Made by a program: the position numbers and the translations under genes
DNA from: Flavobacterium suaedae
GTDB lineage: Bacteria; Bacteroidota; Bacteroidia; Flavobacteriales; Flavobacteriaceae
NCBI RefSeq assembly: GCF_014642915.1
Contig: NZ_BMJE01000007.1
Coordinates: 1 to 64,000, forward strand
Length of the DNA: 64,000 nucleotides
Direction of reading: 5' to 3'
The notes under the pieces: generated by a model
What the model saw: the letters and a program-made list of their open reading frames with translations, nothing else
Told to the model about the DNA's origin: nothing
The model's database searches: none
Shown: in pieces, positions 24,481-32,432 of the stretch
Layout of the letters: every line of letters starts with the position of its first letter
How positions within the stretch are numbered: position 1 is the stretch's first letter

Positions 24481-26646
24481 ATGAAAAAGAAATTACTACT
24501 GGCATTAGTATGTTTAATCTCACTGGGTAGCCATGCCCAAGAGTATGTTGAAGGCTTTGAAGGCGAGTTCCCTCCTGAAGGCTGGATTGTAACAGATAAC
24601 GGAATAGGAATGGAGAAAACATGGGAAAAAACAGAATTAGGCGACCCTATTTTACCCCCTTATGAAGGAAATTATGCTGCATATATAGATAAAGAAGATG
24701 TAGCAACCGGCACACCGGAAGACTGGTTGATTACCCCTCAGTTTACAGTGACCCAAGATTATTTGTTGAGGTTCTATTCCAGATTAACCCAACCGGGGGA
24801 TCAAGGGAGTATTTATCGTATTATGCTTACAACAGGAGACGCTACTGATTTAGGAGCGTATGTCCAAATTCAGGAATGGACAGAACTGGAAATTAACCCT
24901 GTTCAGGATGATTATATTGAAAAAGTAGTAGCGATACCTAATAATTACGTTGGGTTTGATGTACACCTTGCCTTTATAATGGTAGGTGATAATGGGGACA
25001 GGTGGCTTATAGATAATGTATCCTTGGCTACCGGATGTGAGACTCCTACAAATTTAGCTATGGAAGCTTCTGACCCTACAACTTTGGATATAAGCTGGGA
25101 TAGTGACCCTTCTATAACTGAATTTGAAGTTGCTGTACAGTCTGTAAATGAGCCTTTTACAGGAGCAGGCGCTTATACTGTTCAAGGGAATTATTTTGTT
25201 ATTGACGGTGTAGATGAAAATGAACAGTATTTGGTATGTGTAAGGAGTTTGTGTCCTGATGGGGGTACTAGCGAGTGGGCTTGTGTAGGCGGTGAGCAAA
25301 ATACTTTAACAGGGGTGGTTACTTATGATGCTGATAACGATACTAATTGTGATGCTGAAAACATAATGCCTTTTTTACCTATAGAAGTAACTATAAACAA
25401 TACAGCAGTATATACAACGTATACTAATTTTAGCGGAGCGTATACTATTTATAACGTAAGCAATGGTGATGAGGTAATATTGCAACCAGTATTACCAAGT
25501 GCTTTTCCTGAAGTAGACGCAACAAACGTAACTATAAGCCTTGAAACTGGTGAGACAGTTGAAGTAGCAGATATCTGTTTGCCACAACCTGATAATGCTG
25601 TTAATGACATAGAAGTTGTGTTGCTACCGGTAAACAATGCCCGCCCCGGGTTTACTGCAAACTATTTATTAATAGTAAAGAACAAGACTGCTAACCAAGC
25701 TGAAAACGTAACCGTTACTCTCGATTTTACAGAAGAAAGAGTTGAAGTAAATACATTAGATGCACCATATACTACAACTGATAGTAATACTATATTAATA
25801 ACAGTAGGAACTATTGCTCCTTTTACTAGTGGTACTGTAAATGCTGTTTTTGATGTATTTGAGCCTCCTGTAAATGAGGGGGGAGATCAGTTGTTTTACA
25901 CTGCTTATGCAGCAATGGACGCTGAGGATAATGATGTGACAAATAATTATCACTATTTAAATCAAATACTGGTTAACTCTTACGACCCAAATAGTGTTGT
26001 TGTTGCTGAGGGAGATATGATACCGTATGATGCTAACCCTCCGGAATTGCCTTATATACACTACACTATAAATTTCCAAAACTTAGGTACAGCAGAAGCT
26101 GTAAATATAAGAGTAGAAAATGATTTAGACGGAAACTTTGACTGGTCTACGTTTGAAATGCTTACAGCAAGCCATGAATATAGTTTAACTCGTACAGATG
26201 GACATTTAGAATTTCAGTTTGATAATATTAACTTGCCCGATAGCACTACAGACGAACCGGGGAGTCACGGTTATGTAATGTATAGAATTAAACCAAAAGA
26301 AGATATTAATGAGGGTGATATTGTGAATAATACAGCAGATATTTATTTTGATTTCAATCCTGCTATTGTTACCAATACAGCTACATCAGAGTTTTATTCT
26401 GTTTTATTAAGTACTAACATGTATCAATATAAAGCTATACAACTTTACCCTAACCCTGTAAGCGACATACTTTATATAGATACTAAGCAGGAAATAATAG
26501 CTATAAATGTTTACGACATTAACGGCAGGTTATGTGTTATAGGTAAAGAAAGTACCGTAAACGTACAGGACTTAAAGCAAGGATTATACTTCGCAGAAGT
26601 TATAACCGATAGCGGAAAACAATTCTATAAAATAGTAAAGGAATAA
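24481..26646 (+). CDS. T9SS type A-sorted surface protein with choice-of-anchor J domain
   Basis: A 721-residue exported protein. The signal peptide ends at GSHAQ (about residue 20). An anchor-J/cleaved-adhesin domain covers 22-190 and is strikingly close to the first domain of the adhesin at 187-7413 (shared TPEDWLITPQF/PEDWLITPQFTV, SRLTQPGDQGS, GDNGDRWLIDNVS). A fibronectin III module (190-275), a carboxypeptidase-like repeat (about 280-370), a DUF11-like region and a DUF7619-like domain (about 500-640, SYDPNSVVV, FQNLGTAEA, YFDFNPAIVTNTA) follow. The C-terminal 80 residues form a type A sorting domain (LYPNPVSDILYID, VYDINGRL, LKQGLYFAEV). It should be secreted by T9SS and anchored to the surface. 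The ligand is unknown. Confidence 0.88.
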   Translation: MKKKLLLALVCLISLGSHAQEYVEGFEGEFPPEGWIVTDNGIGMEKTWEKTELGDPILPPYEGNYAAYIDKEDVATGTPEDWLITPQFTVTQDYLLRFYSRLTQPGDQGSIYRIMLTTGDATDLGAYVQIQEWTELEINPVQDDYIEKVVAIPNNYVGFDVHLAFIMVGDNGDRWLIDNVSLATGCETPTNLAMEASDPTTLDISWDSDPSITEFEVAVQSVNEPFTGAGAYTVQGNYFVIDGVDENEQYLVCVRSLCPDGGTSEWACVGGEQNTLTGVVTYDADNDTNCDAENIMPFLPIEVTINNTAVYTTYTNFSGAYTIYNVSNGDEVILQPVLPSAFPEVDATNVTISLETGETVEVADICLPQPDNAVNDIEVVLLPVNNARPGFTANYLLIVKNKTANQAENVTVTLDFTEERVEVNTLDAPYTTTDSNTILITVGTIAPFTSGTVNAVFDVFEPPVNEGGDQLFYTAYAAMDAEDNDVTNNYHYLNQILVNSYDPNSVVVAEGDMIPYDANPPELPYIHYTINFQNLGTAEAVNIRVENDLDGNFDWSTFEMLTASHEYSLTRTDGHLEFQFDNINLPDSTTDEPGSHGYVMYRIKPKEDINEGDIVNNTADIYFDFNPAIVTNTATSEFYSVLLSTNMYQYKAIQLYPNPVSDILYIDTKQEIIAINVYDINGRLCVIGKESTVNVQDLKQGLYFAEVITDSGKQFYKIVKE

Positions 26647-26663
26647 CAAGAATAGTGTAGTAT

Positions 26664-26690
26664 AAAAAAGGCTGCATTTGCAGCCTTTTT
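26664..26690. terminator. Bidirectional terminator after the T9SS substrate gene
   Basis: AAAAAGGCTGCA pairs with TGCAGCCTTTTT around TT. It separates the convergent T9SS and AlbA_2 genes. Confidence 0.9.
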
Positions 26691-26694
26691 GCTT

Positions 26695-27834
26695 TTATTC
26701 ATATTTCATTTTGCGCAATACACGCATCGATTCTTTAAAAGAGATGTAGGCACTCTTGTCAGGGTATGCCCTTAGCAAAGGCTTGGCTTCGGCAAGTCTT
26801 TTTTTGGCATCATCAAACCCATTGAGGTAACATAACATAAGTGTGTGTGGCAGGTTGCTTAAATCGCGTTCTTCCCTTGCCGATAATGGTACATTATGCT
26901 CCAGTTTTTTTATAAGTGCAAGATTGGCGTTATAAATGTGGTGCATCATTTTAGGGTTATACTGCGGCGGTTCAAACAACAGTGTAGACTCCATTTTATA
27001 ATATCCGTTATCATGAAAACGAATGGTTACTTTTTCTAAGGGATAGTAACTTGTTCTGTCGTTTAACCCTAACGATACATATTCAGTAATCGAAAAAGTA
27101 TCATCATCATATTCAATACTAACCTCATCTAGGGCAGAATAAAATAGCTTAATCTGTTCATTAATTAATTCTATATCTACACGAGAGTAATATGTTTTGC
27201 CTTTTACCGTTTTTTTATTTCCTGCCCAGCACACCACAAATAATTCTTTGAATACTTTATACCCTGATGCCATATCTCTGTGGCGATTGTTCAGGAAATC
27301 GATAACCCCTTCCAGCGTATAGCCAATACTATTTCGGGAGTTGTTTTCAATATCAATAACCGTAGCCGTGTTTTGGTAGTTCATTTGCTCGTCGCGGTCT
27401 ACCGGAACAGAATTACTGCCACGACGCATAAAAACAGCACCATACGGAATATTATGAACAGGTTTTTTAAAGAATGATATTTTGTTATTCGGCTTAATGG
27501 TTACCAGTCCCACTACCTTATGTTTTGGCAGTTGCGGGAAGGGTATGTTTTCGTACTGAATTTTTGGCGGATTCTCTAAATAGGCATTTACCAAATTCTG
27601 GATTCGGCTGTCATCATAAAAATCAGTACCTCGTATTTCGTTGTCTTTATCTTCAACCCCTACAACAATATAAGAGTTGTTGGAGGGGTTGGAGTTAGAC
27701 AGCGCACAAATGTGCTTGGCAAACTTGCCTTTACCTTCTTTATTATGCAGGTTTAACTGACGCTTTTTGTCATAAAAACTGCTCTCATCATTGTGAGCCA
27801 GTAAGTTTTTTATGAGCAAGCGTTTGTTAATCAT
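26695..27834 (-). CDS. AlbA_2 (Schlafen-like) domain protein
   Basis: A 379-residue cytoplasmic protein. Residues 15-150 fit the AlbA_2/divergent AAA-4 pattern: KRQLNLHNKEGKGKFAKHIC, ALSNSNPSNNSYIVVGVED (the conserved N-x-x-G-x-hydrophobic-hydrophobic-G-x-x-D element), then FPQLPKHKVVGLVTI and PYGAVFMRRGSNSVP. The domain is found in Schlafen-related proteins and is thought to bind nucleic acid. The remaining 230 residues are not familiar. The domain occurs both in regulators and in some antiviral proteins, but no defence partner lies next to it. It probably acts alone, being followed by a terminator and preceded by a repeat tract. Confidence 0.72.
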   Translation of the reverse strand: MINKRLLIKNLLAHNDESSFYDKKRQLNLHNKEGKGKFAKHICALSNSNPSNNSYIVVGVEDKDNEIRGTDFYDDSRIQNLVNAYLENPPKIQYENIPFPQLPKHKVVGLVTIKPNNKISFFKKPVHNIPYGAVFMRRGSNSVPVDRDEQMNYQNTATVIDIENNSRNSIGYTLEGVIDFLNNRHRDMASGYKVFKELFVVCWAGNKKTVKGKTYYSRVDIELINEQIKLFYSALDEVSIEYDDDTFSITEYVSLGLNDRTSYYPLEKVTIRFHDNGYYKMESTLLFEPPQYNPKMMHHIYNANLALIKKLEHNVPLSAREERDLSNLPHTLMLCYLNGFDDAKKRLAEAKPLLRAYPDKSAYISFKESMRVLRKMKYE

Positions 27835-27846
27835 AATTTACAGATT

Positions 27847-27904
27847 CGGATTTTTCGAGTTGCGGGTTATGGGTTGCGGGTTACGAGTTTCGGGTTGTTG
27901 TAAA
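27847..27904. repeat. Degenerate GGGTT-type short tandem repeat tract
   Basis: Units such as GTTGCGGGTT, ATGGGTTGCGGGTT and ACGAGTTTCGGGTT follow one another. An inverse-oriented tract of the same kind lies at 28300-28357, so the two bracket the broken four-helix-bundle gene. Confidence 0.75.
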
Positions 27905-28285
27905 TTTACTGCCTTTTATGTCAGATTTATTAAGATAGGATATTAAAGCACCAAGTTTTTTACTCTCCAGTTCTGTTTTCTCAATTAAAGATTTAAATTG
28001 TTCCTGAGTTATATGTTTTCTGTCAAAAGCTCTGTACAACTGAGACCTAACCTCGCCACAAGAAGCTTTTGCAATACTTAAAAACTGTATAAATTCTCTG
28101 TTACCGTTACGCTCAACTCCTTCTGCAATATTATCCATTATAGAACCCGAAGAACGATTTATTTAGTTTCTTAAAGCAAAATCGTTTCCCAAAGGTGTTT
28201 GCTCAATCAATTGCCATACATCTAAAGCAATTTCTCTGGCAAGTTGCCAAGCCTGTATTTCCTCAAATCTCTGAAAACTTGCCAT
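27881..28285 (-). pseudogene. Four-helix-bundle protein (S23-type), interrupted by one in-frame stop
   Basis: Reading from ATG 28285, the frame gives MASFQRFEEIQAWQLAREIA and continues to FALRN, then meets TAA at 28165-28163 (codon 41). It then continues in the same frame with [19 protein letters not shown]. Family members read [18 protein letters not shown] here, so a single CAA to TAA change accounts for the stop. The family (once called S23 ribosomal protein) occurs in rRNA intervening sequences and as free genes in Bacteroidetes; its function is unclear. A shorter product of 85 residues could start at the Met of MDNIAEG (28138) but would lack the first helix. The last codons (TTTRNS) are encoded inside the GGGTT-type repeat tract, so the original C-terminus has also been altered. 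Confidence 0.85.
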
Positions 28286-28299
28286 GTGCTTTTATTTTT

Positions 28300-28357
28300 A
28301 ACTTACAACGCGAAACTCACAACCTGTAACTCGTAACTCTAAACCCGCAACCCGCAA
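28300..28357. repeat. Degenerate AACCCGCAAC-type repeat tract
   Basis: Successive units AACGCGAAACTC, ACAACCTGTAACTC, GTAACTCTAAACCC and GCAACCCGCAACT form the reverse complement type of the tract at 27847-27904. They abut the stop codon of the SDR gene. Confidence 0.75.
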
Positions 28358-29110
28358 CTACATTTCTTTATTCAAAATAGTAGCACTTGCCTGTGCAGTA
28401 GGTAATACTGTTAAATCCGCTATGTTTACATGATAAGGGCGTGTTACTACAAAAGTGATAATATCGGCAATATCATCTGCTTGTAGTGGTTCGTAACCTT
28501 TATAAACATTAGCAGCTCTTTCGCTATCACCTTTAAAACGTACTTCACTGAATTCTGTTGCTACCAATCCCGGATTTATTGCCCCTACACGTATACCATA
28601 TTGGTTTAAGTCCATACGCATACCCTGGTTAATAGCATCCACCGCATGTTTGCTGGCACAATACACATTTCCGTTAGGGTACACCTCTTTACCGGCAATA
28701 GAACCTATGTTGATAATATGCCCGTGTTTGCGCTCAATCATGCCCGGTATAACCTCACGAGATATGTAAAGTAATCCTTTCACGTTAATTTCTATCATGG
28801 CATCCCAGTCATCAGTGCTACCGCTTTCTATAGGGTCTAAACCATGTGCGTTTCCGGCGTTGTTAACCAGTATATCTATATTCATTAAATCTTCGGGAAT
28901 TGATTCTATAGATGCTTTTACGGCAGCTTTATCGCGCACATCAAAATTAAGGGTATGTACACGGGTTAGCGGAGCAAACTCATCTTGTAACTGTACCAAG
29001 CGGTCATCTCTGCGTCCGCATAATATTAGTCTGAAATGGTTTTTAGCAAAATATTTTGCAGTAGCCCTGCCTATACCACTGGTTGCTCCTGTTATTAATG
29101 CTGTTTTCAT
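28358..29110 (-). CDS. SDR-family NADP-dependent oxidoreductase (YdfG-like)
   Basis: A 250-residue classical short-chain dehydrogenase. It shows the cofactor motif TGATSGIGRA (residues 7-16), an Arg-rich end of beta-2 (CGRRDDR) that favours NADP, NNAG, and the catalytic Ser-Tyr-Lys set (GSIAG, YCASK). The tail NPGLVATEFSEVRF and the C-terminal pattern resemble YdfG and related 3-hydroxy acid/L-allo-threonine dehydrogenases. The substrate cannot be fixed from the sequence. It is followed, on the same strand, by repeat sequence rather than a terminator, and it lies 81 bases downstream of an aldo/keto reductase gene. Confidence 0.88.
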   Translation of the reverse strand: MKTALITGATSGIGRATAKYFAKNHFRLILCGRRDDRLVQLQDEFAPLTRVHTLNFDVRDKAAVKASIESIPEDLMNIDILVNNAGNAHGLDPIESGSTDDWDAMIEINVKGLLYISREVIPGMIERKHGHIINIGSIAGKEVYPNGNVYCASKHAVDAINQGMRMDLNQYGIRVGAINPGLVATEFSEVRFKGDSERAANVYKGYEPLQADDIADIITFVVTRPYHVNIADLTVLPTAQASATILNKEM

Positions 29111-29119
29111 TTTTTAATT

Positions 29120-29190
29120 CATTTAAAATTTAAAACTTTCTAACTTTTGACTTTACGATTTTCGACCTTATGACTTTAGGCTTTACAATT
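29120..29190. repeat. Degenerate GACTTT-type repeat tract
   Basis: Between the aldo/keto reductase and SDR genes, units such as TTGACTTTACG, ATTTTCGACCTTATGACTTTAGG and CTTTACAATT recur with a period of about 8-9 bases. The same unit type appears at 31441, 39573 and 50958. Confidence 0.7.
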
Positions 29191-29191
29191 A

Positions 29192-30061
29192 TTAAGGCAC
29201 CTTATTCCCCATGCTCTCTGTCCATATAGCAAACCAGTCTTCCAGTTCCAGTTCTGTTCCTACTGCTTTCATTTGGCTTTTTAACCTGTCCGGGTTGCTC
29301 GAACCGGTTACAGGAATAATACCTGAAGGGTGGCGCAATATCCATGCTAACAGAATAACATCGGCAGTTACTTCATATTTCACTACCATTTCCATTAATA
29401 TGTTTTTCAGACGTTGGGTTTGCTTGGTGTCCTGCTTAAACACGCAGCCTATAGGGCTCCATGCCAAAGGCTTTACATTGTTTAAAGTCATATAGTCCAA
29501 AGTACCGTCAAGCATAGGCTCGTAGCAGGTAGCGGAAAATTCTATCTGGTTGCAAAACACTTCGGTACGGGAACGGATAAGTTCTGTTTGGCTGTTGGTA
29601 AAGTTAGATACCCCAAAGGTTTTTATTTTACCTTCACTTTTCAGCTTTTCGGCAGCTTCGGCAATTTCATCAGGCTGCATTAACGGACTCGGACGGTGCA
29701 GCAACAATACATCCAAATGGTCGGTCTGCAAATTTTTTAGTGAACCCTCAGCAGATGCGATAATATACTCCTTAGAATAATCGTAGTGTTTTATTTTATT
29801 AGTACGCTTTTCGCTAAGGTGTTGAATACCGCATTTTGATATCAGCTGTATATGGTCGCGGTGAATGCCACTCTCTTTAAAAGCTTTCCCGAAAGCCTCT
29901 TCGGTACTGTAATCGCCATAAATATCGGCATGGTCAAAAGTAGTAATACCATATACCAAACAGGAGTTAATAAGCGAAGCCATTTCGGCAGTGTTGAGGT
30001 TTTTACCAAGGTTTCCCCAGTTCATTACTCCTGAAATAATAGGCGATAAGTTAATTTCCAT
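29192..30061 (-). CDS. Aldo/keto reductase (YdhF-like)
   Basis: A 289-residue monomeric NADPH-dependent oxidoreductase with a TIM-barrel fold. The catalytic tetrad is visible: Asp and Tyr in FDHADIYGDYSTE, Lys in LISKCGIQ and His in LLLHRPSPLM. The cofactor end IIPVTGSSNPDRL is typical. The opening MNWGNLGKNL and overall length match the YdhF group; the natural substrate is unknown. It shares orientation with the SDR gene and may be cotranscribed with it. Confidence 0.9.
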   Translation of the reverse strand: MEINLSPIISGVMNWGNLGKNLNTAEMASLINSCLVYGITTFDHADIYGDYSTEEAFGKAFKESGIHRDHIQLISKCGIQHLSEKRTNKIKHYDYSKEYIIASAEGSLKNLQTDHLDVLLLHRPSPLMQPDEIAEAAEKLKSEGKIKTFGVSNFTNSQTELIRSRTEVFCNQIEFSATCYEPMLDGTLDYMTLNNVKPLAWSPIGCVFKQDTKQTQRLKNILMEMVVKYEVTADVILLAWILRHPSGIIPVTGSSNPDRLKSQMKAVGTELELEDWFAIWTESMGNKVP

Positions 30062-30076
30062 TCGTTTGTGTTAGTT

Positions 30077-30307
30077 ATGTTATTTGTGTTTTTAACAAGA
30101 ATTTTAGATTTATTTTTACTGACATGGCATAGCAATTGCGGAATGAAATTTTGGCTTTTTTTACCGATATCCATAACGTTCTTTATAAAGCTTTTACCGA
30201 AAAATTTCGGCTATAAAAAATATGCTGTAGTTGCAAAAATAACAGGGTATACTTATGTAGTATATGTTATTATTGTTGCGATGCTAAAAATAGCAAAAAA
30301 TAAGTAA
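30077..30307 (+). CDS. Possible small two-helix membrane protein
   Basis: A 76-residue frame that begins 16 bases from the divergent aldo/keto reductase start. It contains hydrophobic segments near the N-terminus (MLFVFLTRILDLFLLTW), at FWLFLPISITFF and at YTYVVYVIIVAMLKIA, with a basic patch between them (KLLPKNFGYKKYAVVAK). A shorter product from ATG 30143 would keep the last two. No family was recognised. The composition suits a real inner-membrane protein, but short AT-rich frames can look hydrophobic by chance. Confidence 0.4.
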   Translation: MLFVFLTRILDLFLLTWHSNCGMKFWLFLPISITFFIKLLPKNFGYKKYAVVAKITGYTYVVYVIIVAMLKIAKNK

Positions 30308-30435
30308 TATAAAGGCTTTGTGTGCGTTAGGTTTACGTAATAATTAACAAGTCGTTAACAAGAGTACTATATGAAATTTCAATTTGCACCGTTAATTTAA
30401 CATTATTAATTTCACGCTACCAAAACACGAAAATT

Positions 30436-31440
30436 ATGGAAGAAAATACTGCTGCTGTAGACATCAGGGCGATTAATGAAAAAATAGAAAGGGAAAGTGC
30501 TTTTATAGATCTCCTTATGATGGAGATGAACAAAGTAATAGTAGGGCAAAAATATATGGTAGAGCGCCTGCTTATAGGTTTACTCGGTCAGGGGCACATA
30601 CTTTTAGAAGGAGTGCCGGGGCTGGCAAAAACCTTAGCTATTAATACACTTTCGCAGGCGGTACACGGTAGCTTTAGCCGTATACAGTTTACGCCCGACC
30701 TGCTTCCTGCCGATGTAGTGGGAACTATGATTTACAACATTAAGCAGAATGAATTTTCGATAAAAAAAGGACCTATATTCGCCAACTTTGTACTGGCAGA
30801 TGAGATAAACCGTGCGCCTGCAAAGGTGCAAAGTGCACTACTGGAAGCCATGCAGGAAAAGCAGGTAACCATAGGCGAAGAAACTTTTAAGCTGGAAAGA
30901 CCATTCCTTGTAATGGCAACCCAAAACCCTGTAGAGCAAGAAGGTACTTACCCATTACCGGAAGCACAGGTTGACCGTTTTATGCTGAAAGCAGTTATAG
31001 ACTACCCAAAAATTGAAGACGAACGCATTGTAATGCGTAACAACCTGAAAGGTGCTTTTGAAAAAGTGAATCAGGTAGTGTCGCTAGACCAAATACTAAG
31101 AGCGCAACAAGCCGTTCGTGAAGTATATATGGACGAGAAAATTGAGAAATATATACTGGACCTTATTTTCGCTACCCGTTATCCTGAACAGTACAAACTG
31201 GAAAGCCTGAAACCGTTAATTAGTTTCGGTTCATCACCAAGGGGTTCTATAAACTTGGCTACGGCTGCAAAATGTTATGCATTTATAAAGCGTAGAGGTT
31301 ATGTAGTTCCGGAAGATGTACGAGCGGTAGTGTATGATGTATTACGCCACAGAATAGGAGTAACCTATGAAGCCGAGGCAGAAAACATCACATCCATGGA
31401 CATCATCAACAAAATAGTAAATCAGGTTGAAGTGCCTTAA
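30436..31440 (+). CDS. moxR: MoxR-family AAA+ ATPase
   Basis: A 334-residue chaperone-like ATPase. The Walker A region is GVPGLAKTLA (about residue 59) and Walker B is VLADEINRAPAKVQ. Sensor elements include MATQNPVEQEGTYPLPEAQ, and the C-terminal lid carries SFGSSPRGSINLATAAKCYA. MoxR proteins work with von Willebrand A-domain partners to mature or insert metal centres or protein complexes. Here it heads the Bat (Bacteroides aerotolerance) operon, with a DUF58 protein and two VWA proteins downstream. The 89-base gap to the next gene is filled by a repeat tract that could form a stem. Confidence 0.95.
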   Translation: MEENTAAVDIRAINEKIERESAFIDLLMMEMNKVIVGQKYMVERLLIGLLGQGHILLEGVPGLAKTLAINTLSQAVHGSFSRIQFTPDLLPADVVGTMIYNIKQNEFSIKKGPIFANFVLADEINRAPAKVQSALLEAMQEKQVTIGEETFKLERPFLVMATQNPVEQEGTYPLPEAQVDRFMLKAVIDYPKIEDERIVMRNNLKGAFEKVNQVVSLDQILRAQQAVREVYMDEKIEKYILDLIFATRYPEQYKLESLKPLISFGSSPRGSINLATAAKCYAFIKRRGYVVPEDVRAVVYDVLRHRIGVTYEAEAENITSMDIINKIVNQVEVP

Positions 31441-31525
31441 TGGTCATAAAGTCAAATGTCGTAAAGTCGAAAGCAAACCCGTTACCGACTTTAGGACTTT
31501 ATAAATTTTAGGACTTTAAGACTTA
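31441..31525. repeat. AAAGTC/GACTTT inverted repeat tract inside the bat operon
   Basis: The left half has AAAGTC units (CATAAAGTCAAATGTCGT, AAAGTCGAAAG); the right half has GACTTT units (GACTTTAGGACTTTATAAA, GGACTTTAAGAC). The two halves are complementary, so the message between moxR and the DUF58 gene could fold into an imperfect stem. Confidence 0.75.
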
Positions 31526-31529
31526 AACT

Positions 31530-32396
31530 ATGGATACAAAAGAGATACTTAAAAAAGTACGTAAAATAGAAATCAAAACCCGAAGGTTAAGCGACCACAT
31601 TTTTTCGGGGGAGTACCACACGTCGTTTAAAGGGCGGGGTATGACCTTTAGTGAGGTACGCCAGTATCAGTTTGGTGATGATATACGGGCGATAGACTGG
31701 AATGTTACCGCACGCTACAACGAACCCTATATAAAGGTTTTTGAAGAAGAACGCGAGCTTACCATGATGCTGATGGTAGATGTGAGCGGTTCGGAGAGTT
31801 TTGGTACACAAAATGCCTTTAAAAAAGACATTATTACCGAAGTGGCAGCTACTATGGCATTTTCGGCAACACAAAATAATGACAAAATAGGGTTAATACT
31901 TTTTTCTGACCAGATAGAACTTTTTATACCACCAAAAAAAGGGAAGTCCCACGTGTTGCGTATTATTCGTGAGCTTATCGAGTTTAAACCGAAAAGCAAT
32001 AAAACGGATGTATCGCAGGCATTAAAATTCCTTTCGGGCGTACAAAAAAAGAAAGCAATAATATTCCTTATTTCTGATTTTATAACCGAAGGTTACGAGC
32101 ATACCCTTAAAATAGCAGCCAAACGCCACGATATTACAGGCGTTAGGGTGTACGACCACAGGGAAGAGCAAATGCCTAATATTGGTATGGTAAACATGAC
32201 CGATGCCGAAACCGGGCAAACTATGCTGGTAAACACAGGCTCAAAAAGCATACGCAGGGAATACGAAAAATATTACAGGGATAAGGTAAATTACTTTACC
32301 CAGACCTTTAGCCGCTGCGGTGCGGGGGCGGTAAGCACACGCACAAATGAGTCGTATGTAACCAAGCTGCTAAGCTATTTTAAAGCAAGAGGCTAA
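31530..32396 (+). CDS. DUF58 domain protein of the Bat operon
   Basis: A 288-residue cytoplasmic protein. The DUF58 signature is clear: GRGMTFSEVRQYQFGDDIR, IDWNVTARYNEPYIKVFEEE, followed by a VWA-like core with MLMVDVSGSESFG (MIDAS-like DxSxS) and IIFLISDFI. DUF58 proteins are regular partners of MoxR ATPases and probably present clients to them or act in membrane-complex assembly. It is the second gene of the operon. Confidence 0.92.
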   Translation: MDTKEILKKVRKIEIKTRRLSDHIFSGEYHTSFKGRGMTFSEVRQYQFGDDIRAIDWNVTARYNEPYIKVFEEERELTMMLMVDVSGSESFGTQNAFKKDIITEVAATMAFSATQNNDKIGLILFSDQIELFIPPKKGKSHVLRIIRELIEFKPKSNKTDVSQALKFLSGVQKKKAIIFLISDFITEGYEHTLKIAAKRHDITGVRVYDHREEQMPNIGMVNMTDAETGQTMLVNTGSKSIRREYEKYYRDKVNYFTQTFSRCGAGAVSTRTNESYVTKLLSYFKARG

Positions 32397-32432
32397 ACAA
32401 AACAAACAGGAGGTTAATATGCGTTAATAACC

